The translations under genes were made by a program, and so were the position numbers. The notes under the pieces were generated by a model. It had not been told where the DNA came from and ran no database searches. It saw only the letters and a program-made list of their open reading frames with translations. From positions 1 through 64,000 of the forward strand of contig JBBSQC010000017.1 in the NCBI GenBank assembly GCA_038258215.1: a stretch of 64,000 nt of DNA, in the 5' to 3' direction. Shown here one piece after another: positions 50,377-58,702 of the stretch. Position 1 is the stretch's first letter. Every line of letters starts with the position of its first letter. The stretch is from Fodinibacter sp038258215 (GTDB lineage: Bacteria; Actinomycetota; Actinomycetes; Actinomycetales; Dermatophilaceae).

Positions 50377-50593
50377 GCGCGCGCCGCGGGGCCCGCGGGG
50401 GGGGGGGCGGGCGGGCCCCCGGGGCCGGGTCGCGGGCCGGGGCGGGGCCGGCAGCCGGGCGGGGGGGGGGCTGAGGACCCCCCCCCCGGCGGGGGTGGGG
50501 GGGGGGTGGTGTACCCCCCGGGGGGGGCTTGTGTGCCGGCCCGGGGCGCCGCCCGGGGGCGCGGGGCGCCCGCCGCCCCCCCCCCCGGGCCCC
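50377..50593. other. G/C homopolymer tract, possibly a sequence error region
   Basis: About 217 bp with hardly any A or T and many runs of 8-12 G or C. No gene is visible. It lies between the convergent ends of acdS and the PKD gene, where a strong terminator would be expected. Nothing else in the window looks like it. Either the base calls are unreliable here or this is an extreme G-quadruplex-forming stretch. Confidence 0.8.
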
Positions 50594-50638
50594 GTGACTC
50601 GCTCAGGTCCTGCCACTCACTCAGGCCGGGTCGATCAC

Positions 50639-53600
50639 TCAGCCCACCACCACCGTCTTCGTGTCGGTGGAGGACTTGCCCCAGCCGTCGGTCGTCGTGA
50701 GTGTCACGTTGTAGGTGCCGGGGGCGGCATACGTGTGACTGGGCGCCGAGGACGTGCTCGCGGAGGTCGAGTCGTCGAAGTTCCAGCTGTAGGTGAACGT
50801 GTCACCGGCGTTGGGGTCCGAGGAGCCCGCACCGCTGAAGTTGCACACGAGTCCCTGGCAGTTCGGCGGAGCGATCTTCGCGGTCGGCGCCTGGTTGCCC
50901 GCCGGCTCGGTGATCGTGACCTCAAGGGTGGTGGACGCGGTCGCGTTGTACTCGTCCTTGACGGTGAGGGTCACCGTGAAGGTGCCCGGCGTCGAGTACG
51001 TGTACGTCGGGAGCGGACCGGAACCGGTGCGCCCGTTGCCGTAGTTCCACGAGTAGGTCAGGGTCGAGACGTTCTCGTCGGTCGACCCGCGGCCGTCGAA
51101 GGAGCAGACGTTCGCCGAGCAGGATCCGGTGGCGCTGGCTACCGGCGGGTTGTTGCTCGGCTGGGTCACCGTCACGTTGACGTCGGGGTTGACCAGCGGG
51201 TACTGCCCGTGGGTGTCGACCGGTCGCACGCGCACCATGTAGGCGCCGGCAGGCAGCACCGGCGAGGTGTACGAGTACTGCGAGCCGGGGGTCCCGGGGC
51301 TGGTGAGGAACGCCGTGACGTAGCGCTCGCCGTTGCTGAACGTGCCGGAGCTGTTCATGAACTGGCCGAGGCTGTTGGAGATCCCCACGTCGAGGCGGGC
51401 CAGGCCCACGTCATCGAACGCCCGACCGCTGACGAAGATCCGGCCGTCGGAGAACGACGACCCCTCGACGGGCTGCCGGAGCGTGTCGCTCAGGTAGGGG
51501 TCCGTGTCACCGGGGAAGACGAGGTAGCGCGCAGTGGCTCCACTCGTCGACTGGTCCTGCTGGCCGGCGGTGTCCACGGCGTACGCCGTGACCCCGTAGG
51601 TCCCGGATGCCGGCAGGTCGGTCGACAGAGTCCACGTCGTGCTGGTGGCGTTCGGGCTGGCCAAGGTGGCCGGCAGGGTCGCGAAGTTGGCCGCCATCGT
51701 GCCGTTGGGCTGCACGTAACGGCGCGTCTCGCTGTCCTGGAGGGCCACCTTCACTGCGGCGACGCCGATGTCGTCGGTCGCGGTGCCTGACAGGTCGAGG
51801 TGCAGAACCTCGACCGACTGGTCGGTGCCGGTGAAGTCGAGCCGGCCGTCCGGGAACGCGTCCCCGGTCTGCTGCGCGGTGATCGTCAGTCGACCCTGGT
51901 TGCTGCCCGACGTGCTCAGGTCGAGGTTGTCGGTTGCTCCCACGCTGAAGCTGTACGTCCCTGGGGTCAGGGTGAACGGCGTGGTCCAGCTCCAGTTGTA
52001 GGTCGCGGCGTTGAGGTTGAGCGGCGACACGCGGTAGGCGCCGGCGACGACGTCGCGACCCCAGGTGCCGTCGGCGGCCAGGACCTCGCCGGTGGTGGAG
52101 TTGCGCAGGGAGATCTGCACGCTCTTGAGCTGCTGGTCGTCCGTGGCGGTGCCGGCGAACGTCATCGTGCCACCGGGCGTGACGGTCAGGGGGAACGCGC
52201 TCGTCGGCGGCGTCTGCGCCACCGGCGACGTGATCGTCACCGTCGGTGCCACACCCGAGCTCGTCACGTTGAAGTCCCGTACCCCGCTGCGCAGGTCCTG
52301 CTGTCCGGCGGTGTCGATGGCCGTGGCGGCGACGCGCCACACGCCCTCGTGGGGGACCGTCACGTCGTAGCTCCACGTGGTGCTCGTGGCGTCCGCAGTG
52401 TCGGGGTCGACGCTGAAGCTGGTGAAGGTGGACGACAGGGTGCCGTCCTCCTGGAGATACTTGAGGCTCTCGTCGCGGATCCACAGCGAGATCCTGCGCA
52501 CCCCGTGGTCGTCCTTCGCGCTACCGGTCACCGTGAAGCTCGTCGAGCTGATGACCGAGCCCGAGGGGCCCGTCACGCTCGTGGTCGGCGTCTGGTCGTC
52601 GAAGCTGAACGTCTCGAACTTGGTCACTGCCTTGACCGGGTCGCTCGTGCCGTTGGACCCGAACGTCTTAGCCATGACCTGAAGGTCGTGGCTGCCGGTG
52701 AAGGTGACGGGCACCGACCACGGCGTGACACCGCCCGAGGGGGTGCCGAGCGTGGCGTAGACGTTGTTGTTCTTCGAGCTCCAGGTGACGAGGTCGTCCT
52801 GGAGGAAACGCTTGGTGTCGTGGTCCTGGATCTCGACCTGGACGCGCTTGATCCCCGCCGCGGACTTGGCCGTGCCGGTGAGCGTGACGGGCTCCCCCGC
52901 CGTGAAGACGCGGCCCTCGATGGGCGCGGTGATCGCCGTGTCGGTCGCCGTGGCGGCCGGCAGCTGGCTCAGGTCGAAGAACGCGACACGGCCGGTCTTC
53001 ACGCCGCCTGCGAGCATGCCGTCGCCCCCGCTGAGCAGGCCCTTCGGCGTCGCGAGCAGGGCCTTGTTGCCCTGGAACGCGTTGGAGCCCGGGTTCCACT
53101 CCAGCGCCTTGCCCGTCGCCGGGTTGAGGGCTCCGAGCTGGTTGCGACGGACGACGGAGTCGCCCAGACCGTAACCGGAGAGACCCTGGCCGGTGCCGTA
53201 GCCGACGTTGTCCAGGCCCGGCCACGGGTCGGGAGCGCTCGGCGACTCGTTCCAGTTGAAGTGCCCGCCGATGTAGACGGCCTGCTCGGTGATGGCCACC
53301 GAGTAGATCGAGTCGAACGCGCGGTGCACCCACAGCGGCTGGGTCATGTCCCCGCCGGAGATGGGGAACGCCACGGCGACGTCGCTGATCGGCGGACGGT
53401 CGCCGCCATCAGCGCTGGACACGACGAAGTACTCGTCGTTGGGCGCGACGTCGCCCCCGTAGAGCCGCTGGATCCCGCCGACGAAGGGCAGGTTGTCGTC
53501 CCACAGCCGGGTGCGCCACGGCAGCAGCGCCTTGCTCGCGGTGTCGATCATTCCGATGCCGTAGCGGTCGTGCCCCGCGATCTGGCGGGCGGTGTGGACG

Positions 53601-54322
53601 ACGAGGAGCTTGGTGTTGTCGTGCGTCAGCTTGAGCATGTGCACGGTGAGGGTTCCGCTGACACCGATGCCGCCACTCAGCTGGTTCTGGAAGCCGGTGT
53701 CGACGGCGCCGGTGGCGCCGTTGACGGCCGTCAGGCCAACCATCGGCACGTTGTTCATCGTCTTGAACCGGCCGCCGACGTACAGCGTGGAGTTCGTGGC
53801 CGCGAGGGCGTCGACCGAGGCGCTGGCCGTGGCCGTGAACGAGGTCACCGGCGCGCCGGTCGTCGGGCTGAGCAGCGCGACGTTCTTCTTGCTCACGCCG
53901 TTGACCGTCTTGAAGGAGCCGCCGATGTAGAGCTTGGTGCCGTCGGGGGACACCTCGACCGTGTTGACCTGGCCGCCGGCGATGGTGGGCCGGAAGGTCG
54001 TGTCGACGAGGCCGGTGTCCAGGTTGTAGGCCGCGAGGGAGCGTTGGGAGACGGTCGCCTTGTTGCCCGTCGTGTTCACCAGCGAGGTGAAGCTTCCCGC
54101 GATGAACACGCGGTTGCCGATGTAGGCCATGTCGAAGACCTCACCGGAGCTGATCCGCGGCGTGTCCTTGCGGGGAGTCTGCGGTGCGAGTGCGGAGTGC
54201 TGTGGCACCGGTTGACCTCCAGGAGGTGGTGCCGCCTGGGCCGCCGGGGTAGCGAGGAGAACACCTCCGAGCGCCATCGCAAGGGAGGTGATGCCCACTC
54301 CCATCTTGCGAAACATCCTCAT
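50639..54322 (-). CDS. Large secreted multidomain protein: beta-propeller-like repeats, Ig-like repeats, two PKD domains
   Basis: The 1,227-residue protein starts with a signal peptide (RKMGVGITSLAMALGGVLLA, cut near AQA, residue 32). Residues 55-430 hold repeats of the form LYIGGSFKTVNGV, LYVGGRFKTMNNVP and VYIGGHFNW, like DUF5122 / delta-60 propeller blades. About 440-1040 are four Ig-like repeats with recurring phrases (GVRRISLWIRDESLKYLQED, GVAAVKVALQDSETRRYVQP, TAIDTAGQQD, AYAVDTAGQQDQ). The end has two PKD domains, each with a cysteine pair (CSANVC, CQGLVC). There is no sorting signal or membrane anchor, so it is probably secreted. The function is unknown; carbohydrate or surface binding is a guess. 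Confidence 0.85.
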   Translation of the reverse strand: MRMFRKMGVGITSLAMALGGVLLATPAAQAAPPPGGQPVPQHSALAPQTPRKDTPRISSGEVFDMAYIGNRVFIAGSFTSLVNTTGNKATVSQRSLAAYNLDTGLVDTTFRPTIAGGQVNTVEVSPDGTKLYIGGSFKTVNGVSKKNVALLSPTTGAPVTSFTATASASVDALAATNSTLYVGGRFKTMNNVPMVGLTAVNGATGAVDTGFQNQLSGGIGVSGTLTVHMLKLTHDNTKLLVVHTARQIAGHDRYGIGMIDTASKALLPWRTRLWDDNLPFVGGIQRLYGGDVAPNDEYFVVSSADGGDRPPISDVAVAFPISGGDMTQPLWVHRAFDSIYSVAITEQAVYIGGHFNWNESPSAPDPWPGLDNVGYGTGQGLSGYGLGDSVVRRNQLGALNPATGKALEWNPGSNAFQGNKALLATPKGLLSGGDGMLAGGVKTGRVAFFDLSQLPAATATDTAITAPIEGRVFTAGEPVTLTGTAKSAAGIKRVQVEIQDHDTKRFLQDDLVTWSSKNNNVYATLGTPSGGVTPWSVPVTFTGSHDLQVMAKTFGSNGTSDPVKAVTKFETFSFDDQTPTTSVTGPSGSVISSTSFTVTGSAKDDHGVRRISLWIRDESLKYLQEDGTLSSTFTSFSVDPDTADATSTTWSYDVTVPHEGVWRVAATAIDTAGQQDLRSGVRDFNVTSSGVAPTVTITSPVAQTPPTSAFPLTVTPGGTMTFAGTATDDQQLKSVQISLRNSTTGEVLAADGTWGRDVVAGAYRVSPLNLNAATYNWSWTTPFTLTPGTYSFSVGATDNLDLSTSGSNQGRLTITAQQTGDAFPDGRLDFTGTDQSVEVLHLDLSGTATDDIGVAAVKVALQDSETRRYVQPNGTMAANFATLPATLASPNATSTTWTLSTDLPASGTYGVTAYAVDTAGQQDQSTSGATARYLVFPGDTDPYLSDTLRQPVEGSSFSDGRIFVSGRAFDDVGLARLDVGISNSLGQFMNSSGTFSNGERYVTAFLTSPGTPGSQYSYTSPVLPAGAYMVRVRPVDTHGQYPLVNPDVNVTVTQPSNNPPVASATGSCSANVCSFDGRGSTDENVSTLTYSWNYGNGRTGSGPLPTYTYSTPGTFTVTLTVKDEYNATASTTLEVTITEPAGNQAPTAKIAPPNCQGLVCNFSGAGSSDPNAGDTFTYSWNFDDSTSASTSSAPSHTYAAPGTYNVTLTTTDGWGKSSTDTKTVVVG

Positions 54323-54390
54323 GCCGACCAACTTCCCGACGTCTCCGTCACCTGTCGGGAACCACCTGTTGGCAGTTCCGCCTGCGCGGC

Positions 54391-54396
54391 ACAGTA
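54391..54396 (-). promoter_or_regulatory. Possible -10 of the PKD gene
   Basis: The minus strand reads TACTGT about 70 nt upstream of ATG 54322. Unlike most genes here this would give a leader of some 60 nt. The remaining gap up to 54582 shows nothing I can name. Confidence 0.35.
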
Positions 54397-54582
54397 GGGT
54401 CCCCGGGCCGCTGCTCGCAGGCAAACGTGGAAGTGCGATCCGAATGGATGGTCCCGGTGGCGCGGATGCCGGAGTCCCGGCCGCGCCACCGGCCCGAAGC
54501 AGGCCCTGTCGGGCCCATCGAGCAGCGCGTGGTCAGCCGGCGACCGACGCCTCCCAGTCGCGCTGGGAGCGGACGCGGTGCG

Positions 54583-55467
54583 TCACGGGACGACGATCGC
54601 CGGCACCGGGCAGTGCCGCAGGATCTTGGCCGCGCTCGAGCCGAGGAAGATCCTGGAGAAGGTGCCGGTGGACGACGAGCCGACCACCAAGACGTCCTGG
54701 CGGTGCCAGGGGATCTCGTCCATCGCCTCGGCCCAGGAGCGCCCGATCGCCGTGGTGCTCTCCACGTGTTCGGGAAGCTGATCCTCCGCCAGGGCGGCCA
54801 GCGCCGACACCTGGGCGGAGCGGTTCTGCTCCATCCACCCCTCGAGGACCATCTGCTCGGCGCCACTGATCTCCGGGGGGTACATGCGCTTGCCCCGCAC
54901 ACCGAAGGTGACCACCCGGAGGTCGGAACCGGTCTGGCGACAGATCTCCGCGGTGCGGGCCAGGGTGTTGCGTGAGGAGTCGTCACCGCGGAAGGCGCAG
55001 GTGGCACGCAGGATGCGCGTGCCCCGGGCGGGGTGGTAGCCGCGGGGTACCACGGCGACCGGAACCGGCGAGGAGTGCAGCAGCCGGTCGGCCTTGGAGC
55101 CGAGGGTGATGTGCCCGGAGGCGCCGTGCTGCGCCGAACCCACGACGACGATGCTCGCCCCCTGCTCCTCGGCCTGGTCCAGGAGGGCCTGGGGGACCGA
55201 GCGGGCGGGCACGCTGACCGTCTCCACCTCGAGGCCCCCACCGTCGTGGTCGAGGATCTCCCTGGCCTCGCGCAGCGCGGTCTCACCCTGGCTCGTGGAC
55301 CACTGCTCGTACTCCCGGTCGGCGCCGCGGGCCACTGGCGTGGGCCAGCTGCCGGGCACCACCGACACGATGCGCACGGGCTGCGGGTCGGCCCGGGCCA
55401 GCTGGGCCGCGAACTCGAGCACGCCGCTGTCGACGTGCCACGGGCTGTGACCGACGACGTACGTCAT
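54583..55467 (-). CDS. Universal stress protein with two USP domains
   Basis: The 294-residue protein has two USP domains, about 1-145 and 150-294. Each ends with the ATP-binding motif: VVGSAQHGASGHITLGSKAD and VVGSSSTGTFSRIFLGSSAA. Tandem USPs bind ATP and are linked to stress and dormancy. Its ATG overlaps the stop of the permease gene (ATGA), so it is the second gene of that operon. USP domains often regulate the transporter they are encoded with; that is inference here. Confidence 0.92.
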   Translation of the reverse strand: MTYVVGHSPWHVDSGVLEFAAQLARADPQPVRIVSVVPGSWPTPVARGADREYEQWSTSQGETALREAREILDHDGGGLEVETVSVPARSVPQALLDQAEEQGASIVVVGSAQHGASGHITLGSKADRLLHSSPVPVAVVPRGYHPARGTRILRATCAFRGDDSSRNTLARTAEICRQTGSDLRVVTFGVRGKRMYPPEISGAEQMVLEGWMEQNRSAQVSALAALAEDQLPEHVESTTAIGRSWAEAMDEIPWHRQDVLVVGSSSTGTFSRIFLGSSAAKILRHCPVPAIVVP

Positions 55468-56948
55468 TCCACGTCCACCCGCCGCCCACCGGGCTCGGCG
55501 ATCTCCTCGAGCGAGGTGTAGGTGTTGAGCTTCGCGTGGTACCTGCCGTAGGCGAAGTAGAACGCGATGCACAGCGCCAGCCAGGTCAGGAAGATGATCC
55601 AGGTGATCGCGGCCAGGCCCCACATGATGTAGACGCACACCACCACCGTGAGGACAGGGGTCACCGGGTAGCCCGGGATCGTGAAGGGTCTCTCGAGGTC
55701 GGGGTGGGTCCGGCGCAGCACGATGATGCCGATGGCGACCACGGAGAACGCCATGAGGGTGCCGATCGACACGGTGTCCCAGAGGTAGACGGCCGGCACG
55801 AACCCGCCGATGAGCGCGACGATGACCGACACGAAGACCGTGTTGAAGGCTGGGGTCTGGGTGCGGGGGTTCACCTCGGTGAAGCGGTGCGGGATGAGCC
55901 CGTCCCGGCCGATGGCGAACAGGATGCGCGTCTGCCCGTAGAGGGTGACCAGCGTGACCGAGAAGATCGAGATGACGGCGCCGGCGGCGAGGACGGTGCT
56001 CCAGATCTCGTTGCCCGTGATGTCCTTGAGGATCTGGGCCAGCCCCGCCTCACCCGCGGCATCGCTCGCGAAGAACGCGACCGGCTTGGCCGCCAGGCCC
56101 GCCGCGGCGACAGCGACGTAGACACCGGAGACGATGAGCAGGGCGCCGATGATCGCGCGTGGGAGCGCCCGCTGCGGGTCCTTGACCTCCTCTCCCGCCG
56201 TGGCCACGGCATCCAACCCGATGAAGGAGAAGAAGATCGTGCCTGCGGCGGCGCTGATCCCGCCGATCCCCATGGCCCAGAAGTTGGAGAAGTGGTTGGA
56301 GTCGAAGGCCGTGAAGCCGAGCACGACGAACAGCACCAGCACCGCGAGCTTGATGAGCACCATGGCGGCGTTGATCTTGGCCGACTCGGTGGCCCCACGC
56401 AGCAGGAGGGTCATGCACAGGAGGACGAGGACGACGGCCGGAAGGTTGATCAGGCCGGTGGTGCCGCCGTCGCCGTCGGGGATGGGGGAGAAGGAGAGGG
56501 CATCGGGCAGGTGCCAGCCGATGACCGACTCGGTGAGCTCGTTGAAGTAGCCGCTCCAGCCGACCGCGACCGCCCCGGTGGCCACGCCGTACTCCAGCAG
56601 CACGCAGCCGGCGATGATGACCGCGACGAACTCCCCGAGCGCGTGGTAGGCGTAGGAGTAGGTCGAGCCGCTGACCGGGATGGCGCTGGCCAGCTCTGCG
56701 TAGCACAGGGCCGAGAGGCCCGCCGCCAGGCCGGCGATGAGGAAGCTGATGAGCACGGCCGGCCCGGCCTTGGGCACCGCCTCCCCGAGCACGAAGAAGA
56801 TGCCGGTGCCGACCGTGGCGCCCACCCCGAACATCATGAGCTGGAACGTCGTCAGGTTGCGGGCCAGCTCCTCGCCCTCGTGGGAGTGGGTCTGGAAGGC
56901 GATCGGCTTCCGGCGCACGAGCTGTTCCCTGAGTGCGGGCCTGGTCAT
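55464..56948 (-). CDS. APC-family amino acid permease (cationic amino acid transporter type)
   Basis: The 494-residue protein has about 12 membrane segments and APC signatures: FGVGATVGTGIFFVLGEAVP in helix 1, CYAELASAIPVSGSTYSYAY in helices 2-3, and FFSFIGLDAVATAGEEVKDP in the helix 6 region. It most resembles the CAT / YfnA group, which moves arginine, lysine or small neutral amino acids in symport with protons. ATG 56948 is chosen because AAAGGGAAG lies 5 nt upstream; an earlier GTG would include this site. It is divergent from the DDAH gene, which handles methylated arginine, so an arginine-like substrate is plausible. Confidence 0.9.
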   Translation of the reverse strand: MTRPALREQLVRRKPIAFQTHSHEGEELARNLTTFQLMMFGVGATVGTGIFFVLGEAVPKAGPAVLISFLIAGLAAGLSALCYAELASAIPVSGSTYSYAYHALGEFVAVIIAGCVLLEYGVATGAVAVGWSGYFNELTESVIGWHLPDALSFSPIPDGDGGTTGLINLPAVVLVLLCMTLLLRGATESAKINAAMVLIKLAVLVLFVVLGFTAFDSNHFSNFWAMGIGGISAAAGTIFFSFIGLDAVATAGEEVKDPQRALPRAIIGALLIVSGVYVAVAAAGLAAKPVAFFASDAAGEAGLAQILKDITGNEIWSTVLAAGAVISIFSVTLVTLYGQTRILFAIGRDGLIPHRFTEVNPRTQTPAFNTVFVSVIVALIGGFVPAVYLWDTVSIGTLMAFSVVAIGIIVLRRTHPDLERPFTIPGYPVTPVLTVVVCVYIMWGLAAITWIIFLTWLALCIAFYFAYGRYHAKLNTYTSLEEIAEPGGRRVDVE

Positions 56949-57026
56949 GGGCTTCCCTTTCACCGGTGGGTGAGGCCTGATCGGCTCACAGGCTAGTGGC
57001 GTGGGTCACATCGCGCCACAGATGGA

Positions 57027-57032
57027 TACCGT
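57027..57032 (+). promoter_or_regulatory. -10 element of the DDAH gene
   Basis: TACCGT ends 6 nt before GTG 57039, the leaderless layout. Confidence 0.55.
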
Positions 57033-57038
57033 GGGGGC

Positions 57039-57806
57039 GTGAGCACTCCGACGGCCCTCGTCCGCCCTCCGGGTCCGCGCCTCGCCGAGGGGCTCGTGAC
57101 CCACGTGGACCGCGTGCCGGTCGACGTCGACCTCGCCCGGGCGCAGTGGGCGGGCTACGTCGACGCCTTGCGCCAGGCGGGGTGGGAGGTGGCCGAGGTG
57201 TCCGCCGCGGACGACTGCCCGGACGCGGTGTTCATCGAGGATGCCGTTGTCGTGCACGATGACCTTGCGGTGGTCACCCGCCCGGGCGCACCCGAGCGGC
57301 GCGGTGAGCGGGCGGGGGCCGAGGCGGCTGCCCGCGACCTCGGCCTGCGCATCGCGAGGATCACCGGGCCCGGCACCCTCGACGGCGGCGACGTGCTGCG
57401 GGCCGGGGGAACGGCATACGTCGGACTGGGGGGTCGGACCAACGAGGCGGGTGCACACCAGCTAGGAATCCATCTGCGGGAGTTTGGTGTTCGCGTGCAG
57501 ACCGTGCCGGTGACCCGCGTGCTGCACCTGAAGTCCGCGGTGACGGCGCTGCCCGACGGCACCGTGATCGGATGGGAGCCCGTGGTGGACGACCCCGCTG
57601 CCTTCGCCTCCTACGAGGACGTGCCCGAGGAGCCGGGAGCGCACGTGGTGCTGCTCGGCGAGGGGCACCTGCTGATGGCCGCAAGTGCGCCGGTCACCGC
57701 CCGGCGCTTCCGCGACCGGGGGCTCACCGTGACGACCGTGGACATCTCCGAGTTCGAGAAGCTCGAGGGCTGTGTCACCTGCCTGTCGGTGCGCGTGCGG
57801 GGGTGA
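57039..57806 (+). CDS. Dimethylargininase (DDAH)
   Basis: DDAH hydrolyses NG-methylated arginines to citrulline and methylamines. The 255-residue protein has the amidinotransferase-fold residues in order: CPDAVFIEDAVVV, GTLDGGDVLRAG, the catalytic His163 in LHLKSAVTAL and the nucleophile Cys248 in EGCVTCLSVRV near the C-terminus. The length matches bacterial DDAH. Some family members accept arginine-like substrates broadly, so the exact substrate is not certain. Its stop overlaps the next start (GTGA). Confidence 0.92.
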   Translation: MSTPTALVRPPGPRLAEGLVTHVDRVPVDVDLARAQWAGYVDALRQAGWEVAEVSAADDCPDAVFIEDAVVVHDDLAVVTRPGAPERRGERAGAEAAARDLGLRIARITGPGTLDGGDVLRAGGTAYVGLGGRTNEAGAHQLGIHLREFGVRVQTVPVTRVLHLKSAVTALPDGTVIGWEPVVDDPAAFASYEDVPEEPGAHVVLLGEGHLLMAASAPVTARRFRDRGLTVTTVDISEFEKLEGCVTCLSVRVRG

Positions 57807-58513
57807 CCACCTCGCCCTCTGGGGGCGGCCACGTCCTCGACGACATTGCGTGGCACGCACTCAGCGGACCCCAGTCCCACCTCGCGGTCAGCGCTGCGGG
57901 GGGAGTGGCGCGCCGCTACCGGGACGAGATCGGGCCGTTCTGCGGAGTCGAACGGCTCGACGGTCACGGGTGGGAGGCCCTCGCCGAGCTCGTCGGAGCG
58001 CGTGGGGTCGCCGTCTTCCTCCGTGGTGCCGTCGAAGCCCCACCGCAGGGGTGGACCGAGCTGCTGCGGGAGGAGGCCTCGCAGTGGGTGGCCGGTGATC
58101 TCGTCGACCCACTCGCCGGCCACGACGTCGTCGAGCTGGGCGCTGCCGACTCCCCGGAGATGGTGCGCCTCGCCGCCGAGACCGAGCCGGGCCCGTTCGG
58201 AACCGAGAGCCACCTCACCGGACGGTGGTTCGGAGTGCGTCGGGAGGGTCGACTGGTCGCGATGGCCGGGGAACGGATGCGCGTGCCCGGCTGGGGCGAG
58301 GTCTCCGGTGTGTGTGTCGACGTGTCGGTGCGCGGCGAAGGTCTCGGCGCCGTGGTCACTGTGGCTGCGGCCCACGCCATCGCCGCACGCGGGGACCGGC
58401 CCATCCTGCACGTGCGTCAGGGCAACGAGGGGGCCGGTCGGCTCTACTCCCGAATCGGGTTCGTCGTGCGTCGGCCCGTGGTCGTCGCCGTGCTCCGGCG
58501 GGACACGTCCTGA
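57803..58513 (+). CDS. GNAT acetyltransferase (FR47-like)
   Basis: The 236-residue protein has a short N-terminal part (LDDIAWHALSGPQSHLAV) and a C-terminal GNAT domain with VSVRGEGLGAVVTVAAAHAI as acetyl-CoA loop and GAGRLYSRIGFVVRRPV. This is the layout of FR47-like acetyltransferases. The acceptor is unknown. The start GTG overlaps the DDAH stop, so the two are translationally coupled and may act on related amino-acid derivatives. The frame continues upstream inside DDAH, but only as a shadow. Confidence 0.85.
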   Translation: MTTSPSGGGHVLDDIAWHALSGPQSHLAVSAAGGVARRYRDEIGPFCGVERLDGHGWEALAELVGARGVAVFLRGAVEAPPQGWTELLREEASQWVAGDLVDPLAGHDVVELGAADSPEMVRLAAETEPGPFGTESHLTGRWFGVRREGRLVAMAGERMRVPGWGEVSGVCVDVSVRGEGLGAVVTVAAAHAIAARGDRPILHVRQGNEGAGRLYSRIGFVVRRPVVVAVLRRDTS

Positions 58514-58546
58514 GGGTCCGGATCGTGGCCTGCCGCGAACGGGGGG

Positions 58547-58577
58547 TTGGCGGGATGCCGGGCACGCGGCATACTCG
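58547..58577 (+). promoter_or_regulatory. Probable promoter of the leuA leader
   Basis: TTGGCG (-35-like, 58547-58552), a 19-bp spacer and TACTCG (58572-58577) end 5 nt before the GTG of the leader peptide. The -10 lies in a CGGCATAC octamer. Confidence 0.45.
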
Positions 58578-58582
58578 TCTTC

Positions 58583-58627
58583 GTGCACCAGCACCTGCTC
58601 CTCCTTCGCTGCCGCGACGGGGCCTGA
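58583..58627 (+). CDS. leuA leader peptide with four consecutive Leu codons
   Basis: A 14-residue ORF, VHQHLLLLRCRDGA, in which CTG CTC CTC CTT code for four leucines in a row, ends 75 nt before the leuA start. Stalling at these codons when leucyl-tRNA is scarce would favour one RNA fold over another. That is the classical attenuation logic and is known for leuA in other actinobacteria. Confidence 0.8.
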   Translation: MHQHLLLLRCRDGA

Positions 58628-58683
58628 CACCGGCCGCCCCTCGTCGCGGAGTCCGCTGTGCCCCGGCCGCACCCGCAGACGAG
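58612..58683 (+). promoter_or_regulatory. Alternative RNA stems of the leuA attenuator
   Basis: Segment 58612-58623 (the end of the leader peptide) can pair with 58636-58649. Segment 58631-58636 can instead pair with 58664-58669, and 58640-58645 with 58678-58683. The two sets share bases, so they exclude each other. There is no T tract, so the control could act on termination or on leuA translation. Confidence 0.55.
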
Positions 58684-58702
58684 ACGAAGGCGTGAGAGAG
58701 CG

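Noticed and set aside
51800..54397. An 865-codon open frame opposite the PKD gene
   Set aside because: Gly/Arg/Val-rich shadow with no recognisable domain; the minus strand has a signal peptide and clear repeats.
54323..54582. Possible gene in the PKD-USP gap
   Set aside because: Open frames here are extensions of neighbours without start signals; nothing recognisable apart from a possible -10 for the PKD gene.
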